Below, piece after piece: positions 6,144-13,281 of a stretch of 16,008 nucleotides of DNA. A model generated the notes under the pieces. The model was given only the letters and a program-made list of their open reading frames with translations, was not told the origin of the DNA and did not search any database. Source of the DNA: Chloroflexota bacterium (GTDB lineage Bacteria; Chloroflexota; Chloroflexia; QHBQ01; JADMIH01); assembly GCA_015478675.1 (NCBI GenBank), contig JADMIH010000088.1, forward strand, positions 1 through 16,008, given 5' to 3'. Within the stretch, counting starts at the first letter, position 1; each line of letters opens with the position of its first letter. The position numbers were made by a program, and so were the translations under genes.

Positions 6144-7819
6144 GCCTGGAATGCCGGCTTTATGCAGGTACCACGAAATACCGTATCGCGACAGCCGGGG
6201 AGATGCGAGCAATTGAGGCGCAGGCGGTGGCGCAAGGCGCAACGTATGAAGGGTTGATGGAGCGTGCAGGCCAGGAAATTGCCCGCCTTGCAATAAATCG
6301 GCTCGGCGCGGAAACAAACGAACGAGTGCTGGTTTTGTCCGGCCCCGGTAATAACGGCGGGGATGCTCTTGTGGCGGCCCGTTATTTGCGCCAACATGGG
6401 TGGGAGGTGCGCTGTTATACATGGTCGCGAGCCTCCGCAAAGGACGCAAGGCTGCGCGATCCACTCAAGTTACTGCGGGTCGAGATAACGGCTCTTGAAG
6501 CTGGCAATTACAGACAGACGCTTGAAGATGCGCTTCACTGGTCCACCGTTGGATTGGATGGTTTACTTGGTACGGGCCTGGTGCGCGACGTTGAAGGAGA
6601 GCTGGCGGGCATCATAGAGGCAGCAGCGCGCTCGGGCAAACGTATAATCGCGGTTGATATACCAAGTGGCATTGACAGCGATAGGGGGCGCGTGAGGGGT
6701 GTGGCGCTGCCCGCCGATTTCACCGTCGCCCTGGGATACCTCAAATATGGACACGTATTAGAGCCTGGCAAAAGATTGTCGGGCGAGATAGCAATAGGAG
6801 ATATTGGATTGAGCACCACCAGCAACAAAACGGCATCAGGGGAGCTGCTTACAGATGAGAGCGTGCGCGAGATGCTGCCGGAGCGGCCCGACGACGCCAA
6901 CAAGGGCACCTTCGGCAAGGCGATGATTGTCGCAGGCTCGGTAAACTATATAGGCGCGGCTGCCCTCGCCACAGAGGGGGCCATGCGCTCAGGCGCGGGG
7001 TTAGTCACTCTCGCCTGCGCGGGTGACTTGCTCCCGATCCTCGCCTCCCGGTTGACCGAAAGCACCTTTGTGCTTCTTCCCTCGGACATGGGGGTGATCG
7101 CGAGCCATGCTGCCGAGAAAGTACATAGCGCCGTTGAGGGCTACTCGGCGCTCCTTGTAGGCTGCGGTATCAGCAAGGAGCGGGAAACAGCAAGCTTCCT
7201 TCGTGCTCTACTTGGGACTGCCGAAGCCGCTGTGCGCCCGGTTGCCGAGCCTATCGGCTTCGCGTCGCGAGTACATGAGAGCGCCACTAAGGAAGCAGAG
7301 AAGGCGCAGGTCGGCTTGCCGCCGCTGGTGCTCGATGGGGATGCGCTCAACATTCTTGCGGAAAATGAAGAGTGGTTTAGCATCGTGCCGCAAGGGAGTA
7401 TCCTTACTCCCCACCCCGGCGAAATGGCGCGCCTCCTCGGTAGCACAGTAGAAGATGTGCAAAGCGACCGGGTGAGAGTAGCCGCCGACGCCGCCGCCAA
7501 ATGGAAGCAGATAGTGGCGCTTAAAGGCGCTGCCACTGTCATTGCAGACCCGGCTGGGGAGATTTATATCAGCCCATTTTCTAATCCCGCTCTCGCCACC
7601 GCAGGCACGGGCGACGTGCTGGCAGGTGTGATCGCCGGGCTGCTCGCACAAGGGCTTGCGCCAGTGAAGGCAGCATGCGCCGGAGTTTACTTGCATGGCA
7701 TGGCGGGCGACTTGCTCAGGGATGAGTATGGCCCGTCAGGTGGGCTGGCGGGTGACTTGCCCGTGCTGATCGCTCGCGCCCAGCACAAGCTGCGTGACAG
7801 CAGCGGCAAGGGCGCGTAA
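6140..7819 (+). CDS. nnr: Bifunctional NAD(P)HX epimerase / ADP-dependent dehydratase
   Basis: Nnr repairs hydrated NAD(P)H: the N-terminal YjeF domain epimerises R- and S-NAD(P)HX, and the C-terminal ribokinase-like domain dehydrates the S form using ADP. From TTG 6140 it is 559 residues. N-domain: ATAGEMRAIE (17-26), GPGNNGGDALVAARYL (68-83), GLDGLLGTGL (138-147), AVDIPSGIDSDRG (171-183). C-domain: NKGTFGKAMIVAGS (254-267), LVLDGDALNIL (396-406), LTPHPGEMARLL (422-433), NPALATAGTGDVLAG (482-496). The TTG is chosen because it overlaps the acpS stop (TTGA), has GGTGG 7 bases upstream, and places the conserved domain about 15 residues in; an ATG at 6071 would overlap acpS by 73 bases. A stretch of roughly 30 residues at about 362-391 looks like an insertion before the LVLDGDA motif. 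Confidence 0.94.
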   Translation: MSLECRLYAGTTKYRIATAGEMRAIEAQAVAQGATYEGLMERAGQEIARLAINRLGAETNERVLVLSGPGNNGGDALVAARYLRQHGWEVRCYTWSRASAKDARLRDPLKLLRVEITALEAGNYRQTLEDALHWSTVGLDGLLGTGLVRDVEGELAGIIEAAARSGKRIIAVDIPSGIDSDRGRVRGVALPADFTVALGYLKYGHVLEPGKRLSGEIAIGDIGLSTTSNKTASGELLTDESVREMLPERPDDANKGTFGKAMIVAGSVNYIGAAALATEGAMRSGAGLVTLACAGDLLPILASRLTESTFVLLPSDMGVIASHAAEKVHSAVEGYSALLVGCGISKERETASFLRALLGTAEAAVRPVAEPIGFASRVHESATKEAEKAQVGLPPLVLDGDALNILAENEEWFSIVPQGSILTPHPGEMARLLGSTVEDVQSDRVRVAADAAAKWKQIVALKGAATVIADPAGEIYISPFSNPALATAGTGDVLAGVIAGLLAQGLAPVKAACAGVYLHGMAGDLLRDEYGPSGGLAGDLPVLIARAQHKLRDSSGKGA

Positions 7820-7835
7820 GGCTGAGAGAATCGAG

Positions 7836-9098
7836 ATGGCGGAGCTAGAGATTGCTGCCGGTGCGATACGTGGCCACGACTCGGCAAGCTGGGGCAGGCC
7901 AGTGCGGGCCGAGATAGACCTCTCGGCTATCGCGCAGAACGTGCGGGCGCTCAGAAGAGTGATTGGCCCTCGCTGCCGTGTGATGGCTGTGGTCAAGGCG
8001 GATGGCTACGGCCTCGGTGCGCCCTGGGTCGCGGCGGCGGCCCTCGAAGGCGGCGCGTCAATGCTCGCTGTGGCTTGTGTTGACGAAGGCATACAGCTGC
8101 GCCGCGCAGGTTACAGCGTGCCCATTCTTGTGATGAGCTATGTGCCCCCCGACGAAGCCCTGCTCGCTGTACGCAACAACCTGACCATCACACTGCATCG
8201 CACGCGCACAGCAATAGCCCTTGAGGAAGCCGCCCACCAGTGTGACTTACCATTAGGCCAACTACCTGTTCATATCAAAGTTGACACCGGCCTTGGGCGC
8301 TATGGCTGCCTGCCCAACGAGTTCTTGCCGCTGGCTCGCGCCATTCTCCAACTGCCTCATCTCCGACTTGAGGGTTTGATGACCCACTTCGCTGATGCAG
8401 ACGCGCCCGACCTGGGCTTCGCCCGCCAGCAGCTTGAGCGCTTCAACCGAATACGCCGGCAAGCAGCCGAGAATGGTATCAGCTTTGAGATTGTACACGC
8501 CGCCAACTCCGCCGCCGCACTCGCGATGCCGGAGGCGCGCTTTGACATGGTGCGCGTCGGCATCATCCTGAGTGGGCACTTGCCTTCTCCCTTGCTGAGA
8601 GATACTATTAGCCTCCAGCCTGTCCTTACCTTACGCACTCGCCTTGCTCGCGTCTTCCGCGCGGAGCCTGGCGACACAGTGGGCTACGGGCGTACCTGGA
8701 CAGCAGAGCGCCCATCTAAGATTGGCCTGGTCACGGTGGGTTACGCCGACGGCTATAATAGAGCGCTCTCCAACAAAGGCGAAGTGCTGGTGCGCGGAGT
8801 TCGCTGTCCCGTGGTGGGGCGTGTCAGCATGGACCAGATGAGCGTTGACCTGACCGAATTGCCCCAGGTGGTCGAGGGTGATGAAGTGGTGCTTATCGGA
8901 CGCCAGGGTGACGAGGTAGTCACCGCCGACGATCTGGGCCGTTGGGCAGGCACTATCTCCTACGAGATACTTTGCGGCTTAACTCCGCGCGTCCCGCGGC
9001 GCTATATGCATAATGGAGAGCCGGTAGAGCTTTGCAATCTCCTGGGGTGCACTCCAACGGGCGAGCCGGACGCGCCCGACAAGGAGATGAGCAGGTGA
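7836..9098 (+). CDS. alr: Alanine racemase (PLP-dependent)
   Basis: Alr interconverts L- and D-alanine for peptidoglycan. From ATG 7836 it is 420 residues. The PLP lysine is K54 in AVVKADGYGLG; HIKVDTGLGRYG (146-157), NSAAAL (224-229) and VRVGI (239-243) line the barrel. The catalytic tyrosine is Y284 in TVGYGRTW, with GYADGY (302-307) and GRVSMDQ (328-334) in the C-terminal domain. It is longer than the usual 360-390 because of about 20 extra N-terminal residues before RAEIDLSAI and a C-terminal tail after the usual end. ATG 7836 follows GAGAGAA and lies 16 bases after the nnr stop; a GTG at 7794 would overlap nnr by 26 bases. The stop overlaps the GTG of the next gene (GTGA). Confidence 0.96.
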   Translation: MAELEIAAGAIRGHDSASWGRPVRAEIDLSAIAQNVRALRRVIGPRCRVMAVVKADGYGLGAPWVAAAALEGGASMLAVACVDEGIQLRRAGYSVPILVMSYVPPDEALLAVRNNLTITLHRTRTAIALEEAAHQCDLPLGQLPVHIKVDTGLGRYGCLPNEFLPLARAILQLPHLRLEGLMTHFADADAPDLGFARQQLERFNRIRRQAAENGISFEIVHAANSAAALAMPEARFDMVRVGIILSGHLPSPLLRDTISLQPVLTLRTRLARVFRAEPGDTVGYGRTWTAERPSKIGLVTVGYADGYNRALSNKGEVLVRGVRCPVVGRVSMDQMSVDLTELPQVVEGDEVVLIGRQGDEVVTADDLGRWAGTISYEILCGLTPRVPRRYMHNGEPVELCNLLGCTPTGEPDAPDKEMSR

Positions 9099-10399
9099 GA
9101 GCGGTTGACCTGATTGCCGCCAAGCGTAATGGTCGCGAACTACAGGCTGACGAGATATCATGGCTGGTTTCCGGCTTCACGAGTGGCGAGATCCCCGACT
9201 ACCAGGCGAGCGCCTGGCTCATGTCAGTCTTCTTCCAGGGGATGACCCCCAGCGAAACCGCGAACCTCACTCGCGCTATCGTAGCCTCGGGTAAGCGCCT
9301 TGACCTGTCGAGCATAGGCCCCTTTGTGGCCGATAAGCATTCGACAGGCGGTGTCGGAGATAAGACCACCCTGGTGGTTGCGCCCCTGGTGGCTGCGGCA
9401 GGCGTGCCGGTGGCAAAGATGTCGGGGCGCGGCCTCGGCTTCTCCGGCGGCACGATAGACAAGCTCGAGTCTATATCAGGCTTCCGCACACAGCTTTCCC
9501 CAGACGACTTTGTTAGCGCTGTGAGGCGTGTTGGCCTCGTGGTGGCGGCGCAGAGCGCTGATCTCGCGCCCGCCGATGGCAAGCTCTACGCCTTGCGCGA
9601 TGTGACGGCCACCATCGAGAGCATCCCGTTGATCGCCAGCAGCATCATGTCCAAGAAAATTGCGGCGGGAGCCAACGCCGTGGTGCTGGATGTGAAGGTG
9701 GGCCGAGGCGCCTTCATGAAGACCCTGGAGGAGGCGCAGGCCCTCGCTGTGGCTATGCGCGATATTGGTCGCGACGTTGGCTTGCAGGTGCGCGCGGTGC
9801 TCTCGGGCATGGATCAGCCCCTCGGTTGGGCTGTAGGCAACGCCCTTGAGGTCGCTGAGGCTGTGCAAACACTCAAAGGTGAAGGCCCAGCCGACCTGGT
9901 TGAGGTGGCGTTCACCCTGGGCGCTCACCTTCTACATATGGCGCGCAAAGTCTCGACTGTGGGCGAAGGCATTGCTCTGATGCGCAAGACACTGGAGGCG
10001 GGCAAAGGCCTCGAAAAGTTCCGCCAATTCGTACAGAACCAGGGTGGTGACCCGGCCTTTATCGACGATCCCGGCCTCTTGCCCCAGGCAGCCGTGCAGC
10101 AGGTACTACCCGCCCGCAAGGCCGGTTACATCGCCGCGATAGACGCCGAGGCGATAGGCCGCGCCTCAGTCGCGATAGGCGCGGGCCGGGCGGTGAAAGG
10201 CGCGCAGGTAGACCACGCGGTAGGCTTTGTGGTGCACAAGAAGATAGGCGAGGCGGTAGGAGCAGGCGAGAATCTTGCGAGCATATACGCTCAGACAGAG
10301 GAGATTGCCGGCAGTATCAGGCCTACCCTGGAAACCGCCTTCGTTATCTCCGATGTACCCGTTGACCCGCCGCCTTCTGTGCTTGAAGTTGTCGCGTGA
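9095..10399 (+). CDS. pdp: Pyrimidine-nucleoside phosphorylase
   Basis: This enzyme phosphorolyses uridine and thymidine to the base and (deoxy)ribose 1-phosphate in nucleoside salvage. The 434-residue length is standard. Visible are the phosphate-binding ADKHSTGGVGDKT (79-91; K81, S83), the family signature SGRGLGFSGGTIDKLESI (110-127), and the pyrimidine-contact residues R168 in LRDV and S183/K187 in ASSIMSKK, followed by AVVLDVKVGRGAFMKT. The C-terminal alpha/beta domain ends normally. GTG 9095 is chosen because it overlaps the alr stop as GTGA and AAGGAGAT lies 6 bases upstream; an ATG at 9032 inside alr is unlikely. Thymidine phosphorylase (deoA) is the alternative name, but overall the protein fits the broad-specificity Firmicutes-type enzyme. 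Confidence 0.94.
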   Translation: MRAVDLIAAKRNGRELQADEISWLVSGFTSGEIPDYQASAWLMSVFFQGMTPSETANLTRAIVASGKRLDLSSIGPFVADKHSTGGVGDKTTLVVAPLVAAAGVPVAKMSGRGLGFSGGTIDKLESISGFRTQLSPDDFVSAVRRVGLVVAAQSADLAPADGKLYALRDVTATIESIPLIASSIMSKKIAAGANAVVLDVKVGRGAFMKTLEEAQALAVAMRDIGRDVGLQVRAVLSGMDQPLGWAVGNALEVAEAVQTLKGEGPADLVEVAFTLGAHLLHMARKVSTVGEGIALMRKTLEAGKGLEKFRQFVQNQGGDPAFIDDPGLLPQAAVQQVLPARKAGYIAAIDAEAIGRASVAIGAGRAVKGAQVDHAVGFVVHKKIGEAVGAGENLASIYAQTEEIAGSIRPTLETAFVISDVPVDPPPSVLEVVA

Positions 10400-10469
10400 A
10401 ACGCATGATAGCCAATTGCCAAGTGTCAGCCCATATAGACCTCAGCAGCAAACGAAAGCAGGAGCTATA

Positions 10470-11573
10470 GTGTTACAAGACCCACGAATCGAGAAGATGG
10501 CACAGGTGCTGGTCGGTTATTCACTGGGTGTGCAGCCCGGTTGGATGGTGACGATCAACGCTACCACAGCAGCAATACCACTTGTGCAGGCGGTTTATGC
10601 CGAGGTGCTGCGGCGCGGCGCGCACCCTTACGTGCTACTCGACACTCCCGGCGTGAAGGAGATTTTGTTGCGCACGGGCAGCAATGACCAACTTACCCAC
10701 CTTGACCCATATCGCCTGATGATGGTGCAGAAATCAGACGCGATCTTGCGAATTTTGAGCGAAGAAAACACCAGAGAGGCCAACAACATTGACCCAGATC
10801 GCCAGGCGTTGCTCGCCCAGGGGCAGTCGCCTATCTCGGCCACATATATGCAGCGAATAATGGAGAACCGTCCCCACAGCCTCACCCTCTTCCCAACCCA
10901 GGCGTATGCTCAGGACGCTGAGATGAGCCTGTCAGAGTTCGAGGATTTCGTCTTCCACGCTTGCTTGCTCGACGGCGATGAAGACCCTGTGGAGCGATGG
11001 CAGCAGGTCTCTCGCGAGCAGCAGAAGATAATAGACTGGCTGGCGGGCAAGCGCAATGTGCATGTGGAAGCGCCCGACACCGATTTACGATTGTCCATCC
11101 AGGGCCGTAATTTCGTCAACTCCGACGGCAAGCGCAACTTCCCCAGCGGCGAGGTCTTTACCTCGCCCGTCGAGGATAGCGTTGAAGGGCAGATCAGCTT
11201 TTCTTATCCTGCTTCCCACAACGGGCGCACGGTACAAGGCGTGAAGCTCACCTTCGAGGGAGGCAAAGTGACCCGCTTCAGCGCGGAAGCAGGGGAGGAC
11301 TACCTGGCCGCGATGCTATCGCTTGATGCAGGCTCCAACAAGCTGGGGGAGTTCGCAATAGGCACCAACCCAGGCGTGACGCGCATCACCCGCAACGTTC
11401 TCTTTGACGAGAAGATCGCGGGCACCATACACTGCGCCCTCGGCAACGCCTACCCGAACGCCGGAGGCACCAACAAATCTGCGCTACACTGGGACATAGT
11501 TACTGACATGCACCATGGCCGCATCACAGTAGACGATGAGACGCTATATGAGAACGGCAAGTTTGTGATCTAG
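10470..11573 (+). CDS. M29-family (thermophilic) aminopeptidase
   Basis: M29 aminopeptidases are cytoplasmic two-metal enzymes that remove N-terminal residues from peptides. From GTG 10470 the product is 367 residues, the usual size. All expected metal and catalytic positions are visible: E228 in PSGEVFTSP, E294 in LGEFAIGTNPG, H321 and Y328 in TIHCALGNAY, and H340/D342 in ALHWDIV. The spacer between the ALGNAY and HWD motifs is short (GGTNKS), the compact version of this active site. GTG 10470 is chosen because AGGAG sits 5 bases upstream and the first residues MLQDPRIEKMAQVLV match family N-termini; an ATG at 10275 lies inside pdp. The 70-base gap after pdp shows no promoter or terminator I can recognise, so it is probably the last gene of the same transcript. 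Confidence 0.92.
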   Translation: MLQDPRIEKMAQVLVGYSLGVQPGWMVTINATTAAIPLVQAVYAEVLRRGAHPYVLLDTPGVKEILLRTGSNDQLTHLDPYRLMMVQKSDAILRILSEENTREANNIDPDRQALLAQGQSPISATYMQRIMENRPHSLTLFPTQAYAQDAEMSLSEFEDFVFHACLLDGDEDPVERWQQVSREQQKIIDWLAGKRNVHVEAPDTDLRLSIQGRNFVNSDGKRNFPSGEVFTSPVEDSVEGQISFSYPASHNGRTVQGVKLTFEGGKVTRFSAEAGEDYLAAMLSLDAGSNKLGEFAIGTNPGVTRITRNVLFDEKIAGTIHCALGNAYPNAGGTNKSALHWDIVTDMHHGRITVDDETLYENGKFVI

Positions 11574-11600
11574 AGCCTGTTATGAACTGCGGCATCGCAA

Positions 11601-11640
11601 GGCTGGTGCTCACAAAGGAGTGTGCTTTTCGCCACCAGCT
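11601..11640. terminator. Candidate hairpin between convergent genes
   Basis: GCTGGTG (11602-11608) pairs with CACCAGC (11633-11639), with an inner CACA/TGTG stem at 11611-11614/11621-11624. It lies 27 bases after the aminopeptidase stop and directly abuts the stop of the convergent gene at 11641. No T run follows on the + strand, so this is tentative. Confidence 0.35.
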
Positions 11641-12009
11641 CTAACCAAGCGGTGGCAGAGGATTTCGAAAGCCGAGCACCCTGATAAATCGCCCATCATC
11701 ACCTACTTCACCCACGTCTTCGCCCTCACCAAGTACAGACCCATCCGCACCAAGCATGCGCCACCCAAACCGCATCCAGCCGTGATGCTCCTCGACATTG
11801 CTCGTCAATTCAATGCTCACACCTGGTGACTGGTGTTTATATGTAGCTATCAACTCCGAAATAGCTTCCCAACCACGGGCTTCAAATCTTGGATAAGCCA
11901 TTAGCGCGTCTTCTGTCATGGCTTGCTCAACCAGGCGGCCACCCGTCTCTGGGTCGCTACTGTTCCAGGCATCTACATATGCATCAATTGCTTCTTTGGC
12001 CGTCGGCAC
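11641..12009 (-). CDS. NTF2/SnoaL-like small protein
   Basis: The 122-residue product starts MPTAKEAIDAYVDAWNSSDP, the classic opening of SnoaL/NTF2-like fold proteins (helix with AYxxAWN, then a D/E-containing second helix). WEAISELIATYKHQSPGVSIE and HHGWMRFGWRMLGADGSVLGEGEDVGEV follow as the strand-rich half. Such proteins are often ligand-binding or small isomerase/hydrolase domains; no catalytic set is certain here and no function is assigned. GTG at 12007-12009 is chosen because AAGGAGGG (12024-12017) sits 7 bases upstream. A longer frame from ATG 12085-12087 adds 26 residues without family similarity and would place the ribosome site inside the gene. tRNA-Leu lies upstream on the same strand. 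Confidence 0.78.
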   Translation of the reverse strand: MPTAKEAIDAYVDAWNSSDPETGGRLVEQAMTEDALMAYPRFEARGWEAISELIATYKHQSPGVSIELTSNVEEHHGWMRFGWRMLGADGSVLGEGEDVGEVGDDGRFIRVLGFRNPLPPLG

Positions 12010-12064
12010 TCTATCACCCTCCTTTTCAAGAATCAAAAGTTCATAACACGCTCTAAGCTGCGTC

Positions 12065-12094
12065 TCTTTAGCTCGGATCAGCTTCAACTGTCAA
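12065..12094 (-). promoter_or_regulatory. Candidate promoter of the NTF2-like gene
   Basis: On the - strand, a perfect TTGACA (12094-12089) is followed 18 bp later by TAAAGA (12070-12065), a weak -10. Transcription would start near 12058, about 50 bases before the GTG start. The -35 is convincing and the -10 is not, so read-through from tRNA-Leu is the alternative. Confidence 0.35.
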
Positions 12095-12127
12095 ACAGCC
12101 TTGAGCCAAGATCGCGCGGTTTATCTG

Positions 12128-12208
12128 TGCCGGAGGCGGGATTCGAACCCGCACGGGTTTCCCCACTCGATTTTAAGTCGAGCGCGGCTGCCATTACGCC
12201 ACTCCGGC
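12128..12208 (-). tRNA. tRNA-Leu (anticodon UAA)
   Basis: The 81-base - strand cloverleaf has acceptor stem GCCGGAG/CTCCGGC (12208-12202/12135-12129), anticodon stem CTCGA/TCGAG around loop CTTAAAA (anticodon TAA, reading UUA), a short type II variable arm GGG-AAA-CCC, and T arm GCGGG-TTCGAAT-CCCGC. The long variable arm plus anticodon makes leucine unambiguous. The discriminator is A at 12128. CCA is not encoded and must be added after transcription. No clear terminator follows. Confidence 0.96.
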
Positions 12209-12251
12209 CCATGCAGAGGCTACACACCCGTGCCTGCACCCTTGCACGCGA

Positions 12252-12280
12252 ATTATAAATCGGAAATCGCTCTTTCGCCA
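12252..12280 (-). promoter_or_regulatory. Promoter of tRNA-Leu
   Basis: On the - strand, TGGCGA (12280-12275), 17 bp, then a perfect TATAAT (12257-12252). It lies 43 bases before the tRNA 5' end, giving a leader of about 37 bases. The -35 matches only half of the consensus. Confidence 0.55.
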
Positions 12281-12310
12281 GCCACTAGGCCAGAAGGCGC
12301 GGCAGGGTAA

Positions 12311-12338
12311 CAAAAAGGGAAGCGCCTACGGCTTCCCT
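12311..12338 (-). terminator. Intrinsic terminator of tRNA-Gly
   Basis: On the - strand, AGGGAAGC (12338-12331), a 7-base loop, GCTTCCCT (12323-12316), then TTTTTG from 12316 downward: an 8-bp GC-rich stem followed directly by a T run, starting 5 bases after the tRNA-Gly 3' end. Confidence 0.88.
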
Positions 12339-12342
12339 CTAG

Positions 12343-12414
12343 AGCGGGCGACGGGATTCGAACCCGTGACCTCGTCCTTGGCAAGGACGCGCTATACCAC
12401 TAAGCCACGCCCGC
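12343..12414 (-). tRNA. tRNA-Gly (anticodon GCC)
   Basis: The 72-base - strand cloverleaf has acceptor stem GCGGGCG/CGCCCGC (12414-12408/12350-12344), D arm with TTAGTGGTATAGC, anticodon stem CGTCC/GGACG around loop TTGCCAA (anticodon GCC), and T arm ACGGG-TTCGAAT-CCCGT. The discriminator is T (U73). CCA is not encoded. It has its own promoter and terminator, so it is an independent one-gene unit. Confidence 0.97.
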
Positions 12415-12432
12415 ATCTATCAACCAGTGCTC

Positions 12433-12461
12433 AGTATATCAGAAAGCCTGTGGAGTGTCAA
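12433..12461 (-). promoter_or_regulatory. Consensus promoter of tRNA-Gly
   Basis: On the - strand, a perfect TTGACA (12461-12456), 17-bp spacer, and TATACT (12438-12433). The predicted start near 12426 is about 12 bases before the tRNA 5' end. This is the best sigma-70-type promoter in the window, as expected for a stable RNA gene. Confidence 0.85.
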
Positions 12462-12519
12462 GTTTCGCTCACGCGTCAGTTTGACCCCTTCACGCACGAT
12501 TCTGCCCACAATTCACTCG

Positions 12520-13281
12520 CTATCGCTGCCGGGGCTTGCGCGCAACAACCGCTACTGATGAGCCGATAGGAAGATCAATATAGCGGAGCATATGGTGCTC
12601 TATCCACTCAAACCCAGACAGAATGTTGTTGACTAAGGGCGGGGGCAGGACGATGTCAGAGCGAGCCGGGTTATGCAGGTCTTCGGGCTTCTCCCTGCTG
12701 AGAAGGCGCACCGACACCACTATCGGAAAGAGGAGCATATTCCAGTAAGTAACACGCTTGACAATAAAACCAGCCGCTCTCAGCTTGCGGCTGATCTCTC
12801 CCTTTGTATAGCGGTGAGCTACGGATGTGGCGCGGTCGTGCTCGCTCCTCAGAAAGCTGAAGGCAGGCAAGTTCAGGAAGAGCTTACCGCCCGGCTTCAG
12901 CACGCGGTATAGCTCACGCAACGCCACCGACTCATCCTCGTTTCCTGCGTCGTTGAGCACGTCGCACGAGATTGCTATATCAAAGCTATCCTCAGAGAAG
13001 GGCACATCGGTGATAGAGCCGTGCCGCACGTTATCCAGGCCGCGCTGCTTGCAAAAACCCAACGCCACATTGCTCAGGTCGAAGCCCACCGCGTTGGTTT
13101 GGCCTGCCAGACGTAGCGCGTTGAGGTTGCCGCCGGTGCCGCAGCCCGCGTCGAGAATCTTTAGAGCGCGCCCTTTCGCTCTATCGAGTTGCAGGAGGTT
13201 GAACATTACACCGCGCAGGCCTCGATACCACCAATGGGTATCTTCCGCCTCGTACATGATTTTATACTCTTCAAACTCCAC
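12520..13281 (-). CDS. Class I SAM-dependent methyltransferase
   Basis: The 253-residue product (from GTG 13281) begins EFEEYKIMYEAEDTHWWYRGLR, the N-terminal signature of a common bacterial methyltransferase group. It has the SAM-binding core: motif I LDAGCGTGGN (43-52), acidic D68 in VGFDLS, FDIAISCDVL (100-109), and VLKPGGKLFLNLP. A hydrophobic segment follows (YWNMLLFPIVVSVRLL), suggesting membrane association or a lipid/glycan substrate; the acceptor cannot be read. Start choice is uncertain: GTG 13281 overlaps the epimerase stop by 11 bases and keeps the conserved N-terminus, while ATG 13257 has GAAGAG upstream. The frame stays open to an ATG at 13341 inside the epimerase gene without conserved sequence. 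Coupling with the epimerase suggests methylation of a sugar nucleotide or glycan product. Confidence 0.87.
   Translation of the reverse strand: MEFEEYKIMYEAEDTHWWYRGLRGVMFNLLQLDRAKGRALKILDAGCGTGGNLNALRLAGQTNAVGFDLSNVALGFCKQRGLDNVRHGSITDVPFSEDSFDIAISCDVLNDAGNEDESVALRELYRVLKPGGKLFLNLPAFSFLRSEHDRATSVAHRYTKGEISRKLRAAGFIVKRVTYWNMLLFPIVVSVRLLSREKPEDLHNPARSDIVLPPPLVNNILSGFEWIEHHMLRYIDLPIGSSVAVVARKPRQR

Noticed and set aside
5679..6464. 261-residue antisense open frame across acpS and nnr
   Set aside because: It is antisense to two well-supported genes, rich in Arg/Pro/His with no domain pattern, and its length is explained by the codon bias of the sense genes.
10275..10469. 65-residue N-terminal extension of the aminopeptidase
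   Set aside because: It lies inside pdp for most of its length, does not resemble M29 N-termini, and a good ribosome site precedes GTG 10470.
12010..12087. 26-residue extension of the NTF2-like protein to ATG 12085-12087
   Set aside because: The strong AAGGAGGG site would then be inside the gene, and the conserved fold starts right after GTG 12009.
11923..12310. + strand open frames running through the tRNA genes
   Set aside because: They cross a clear tRNA-Leu gene on the other strand and carry no protein motif.
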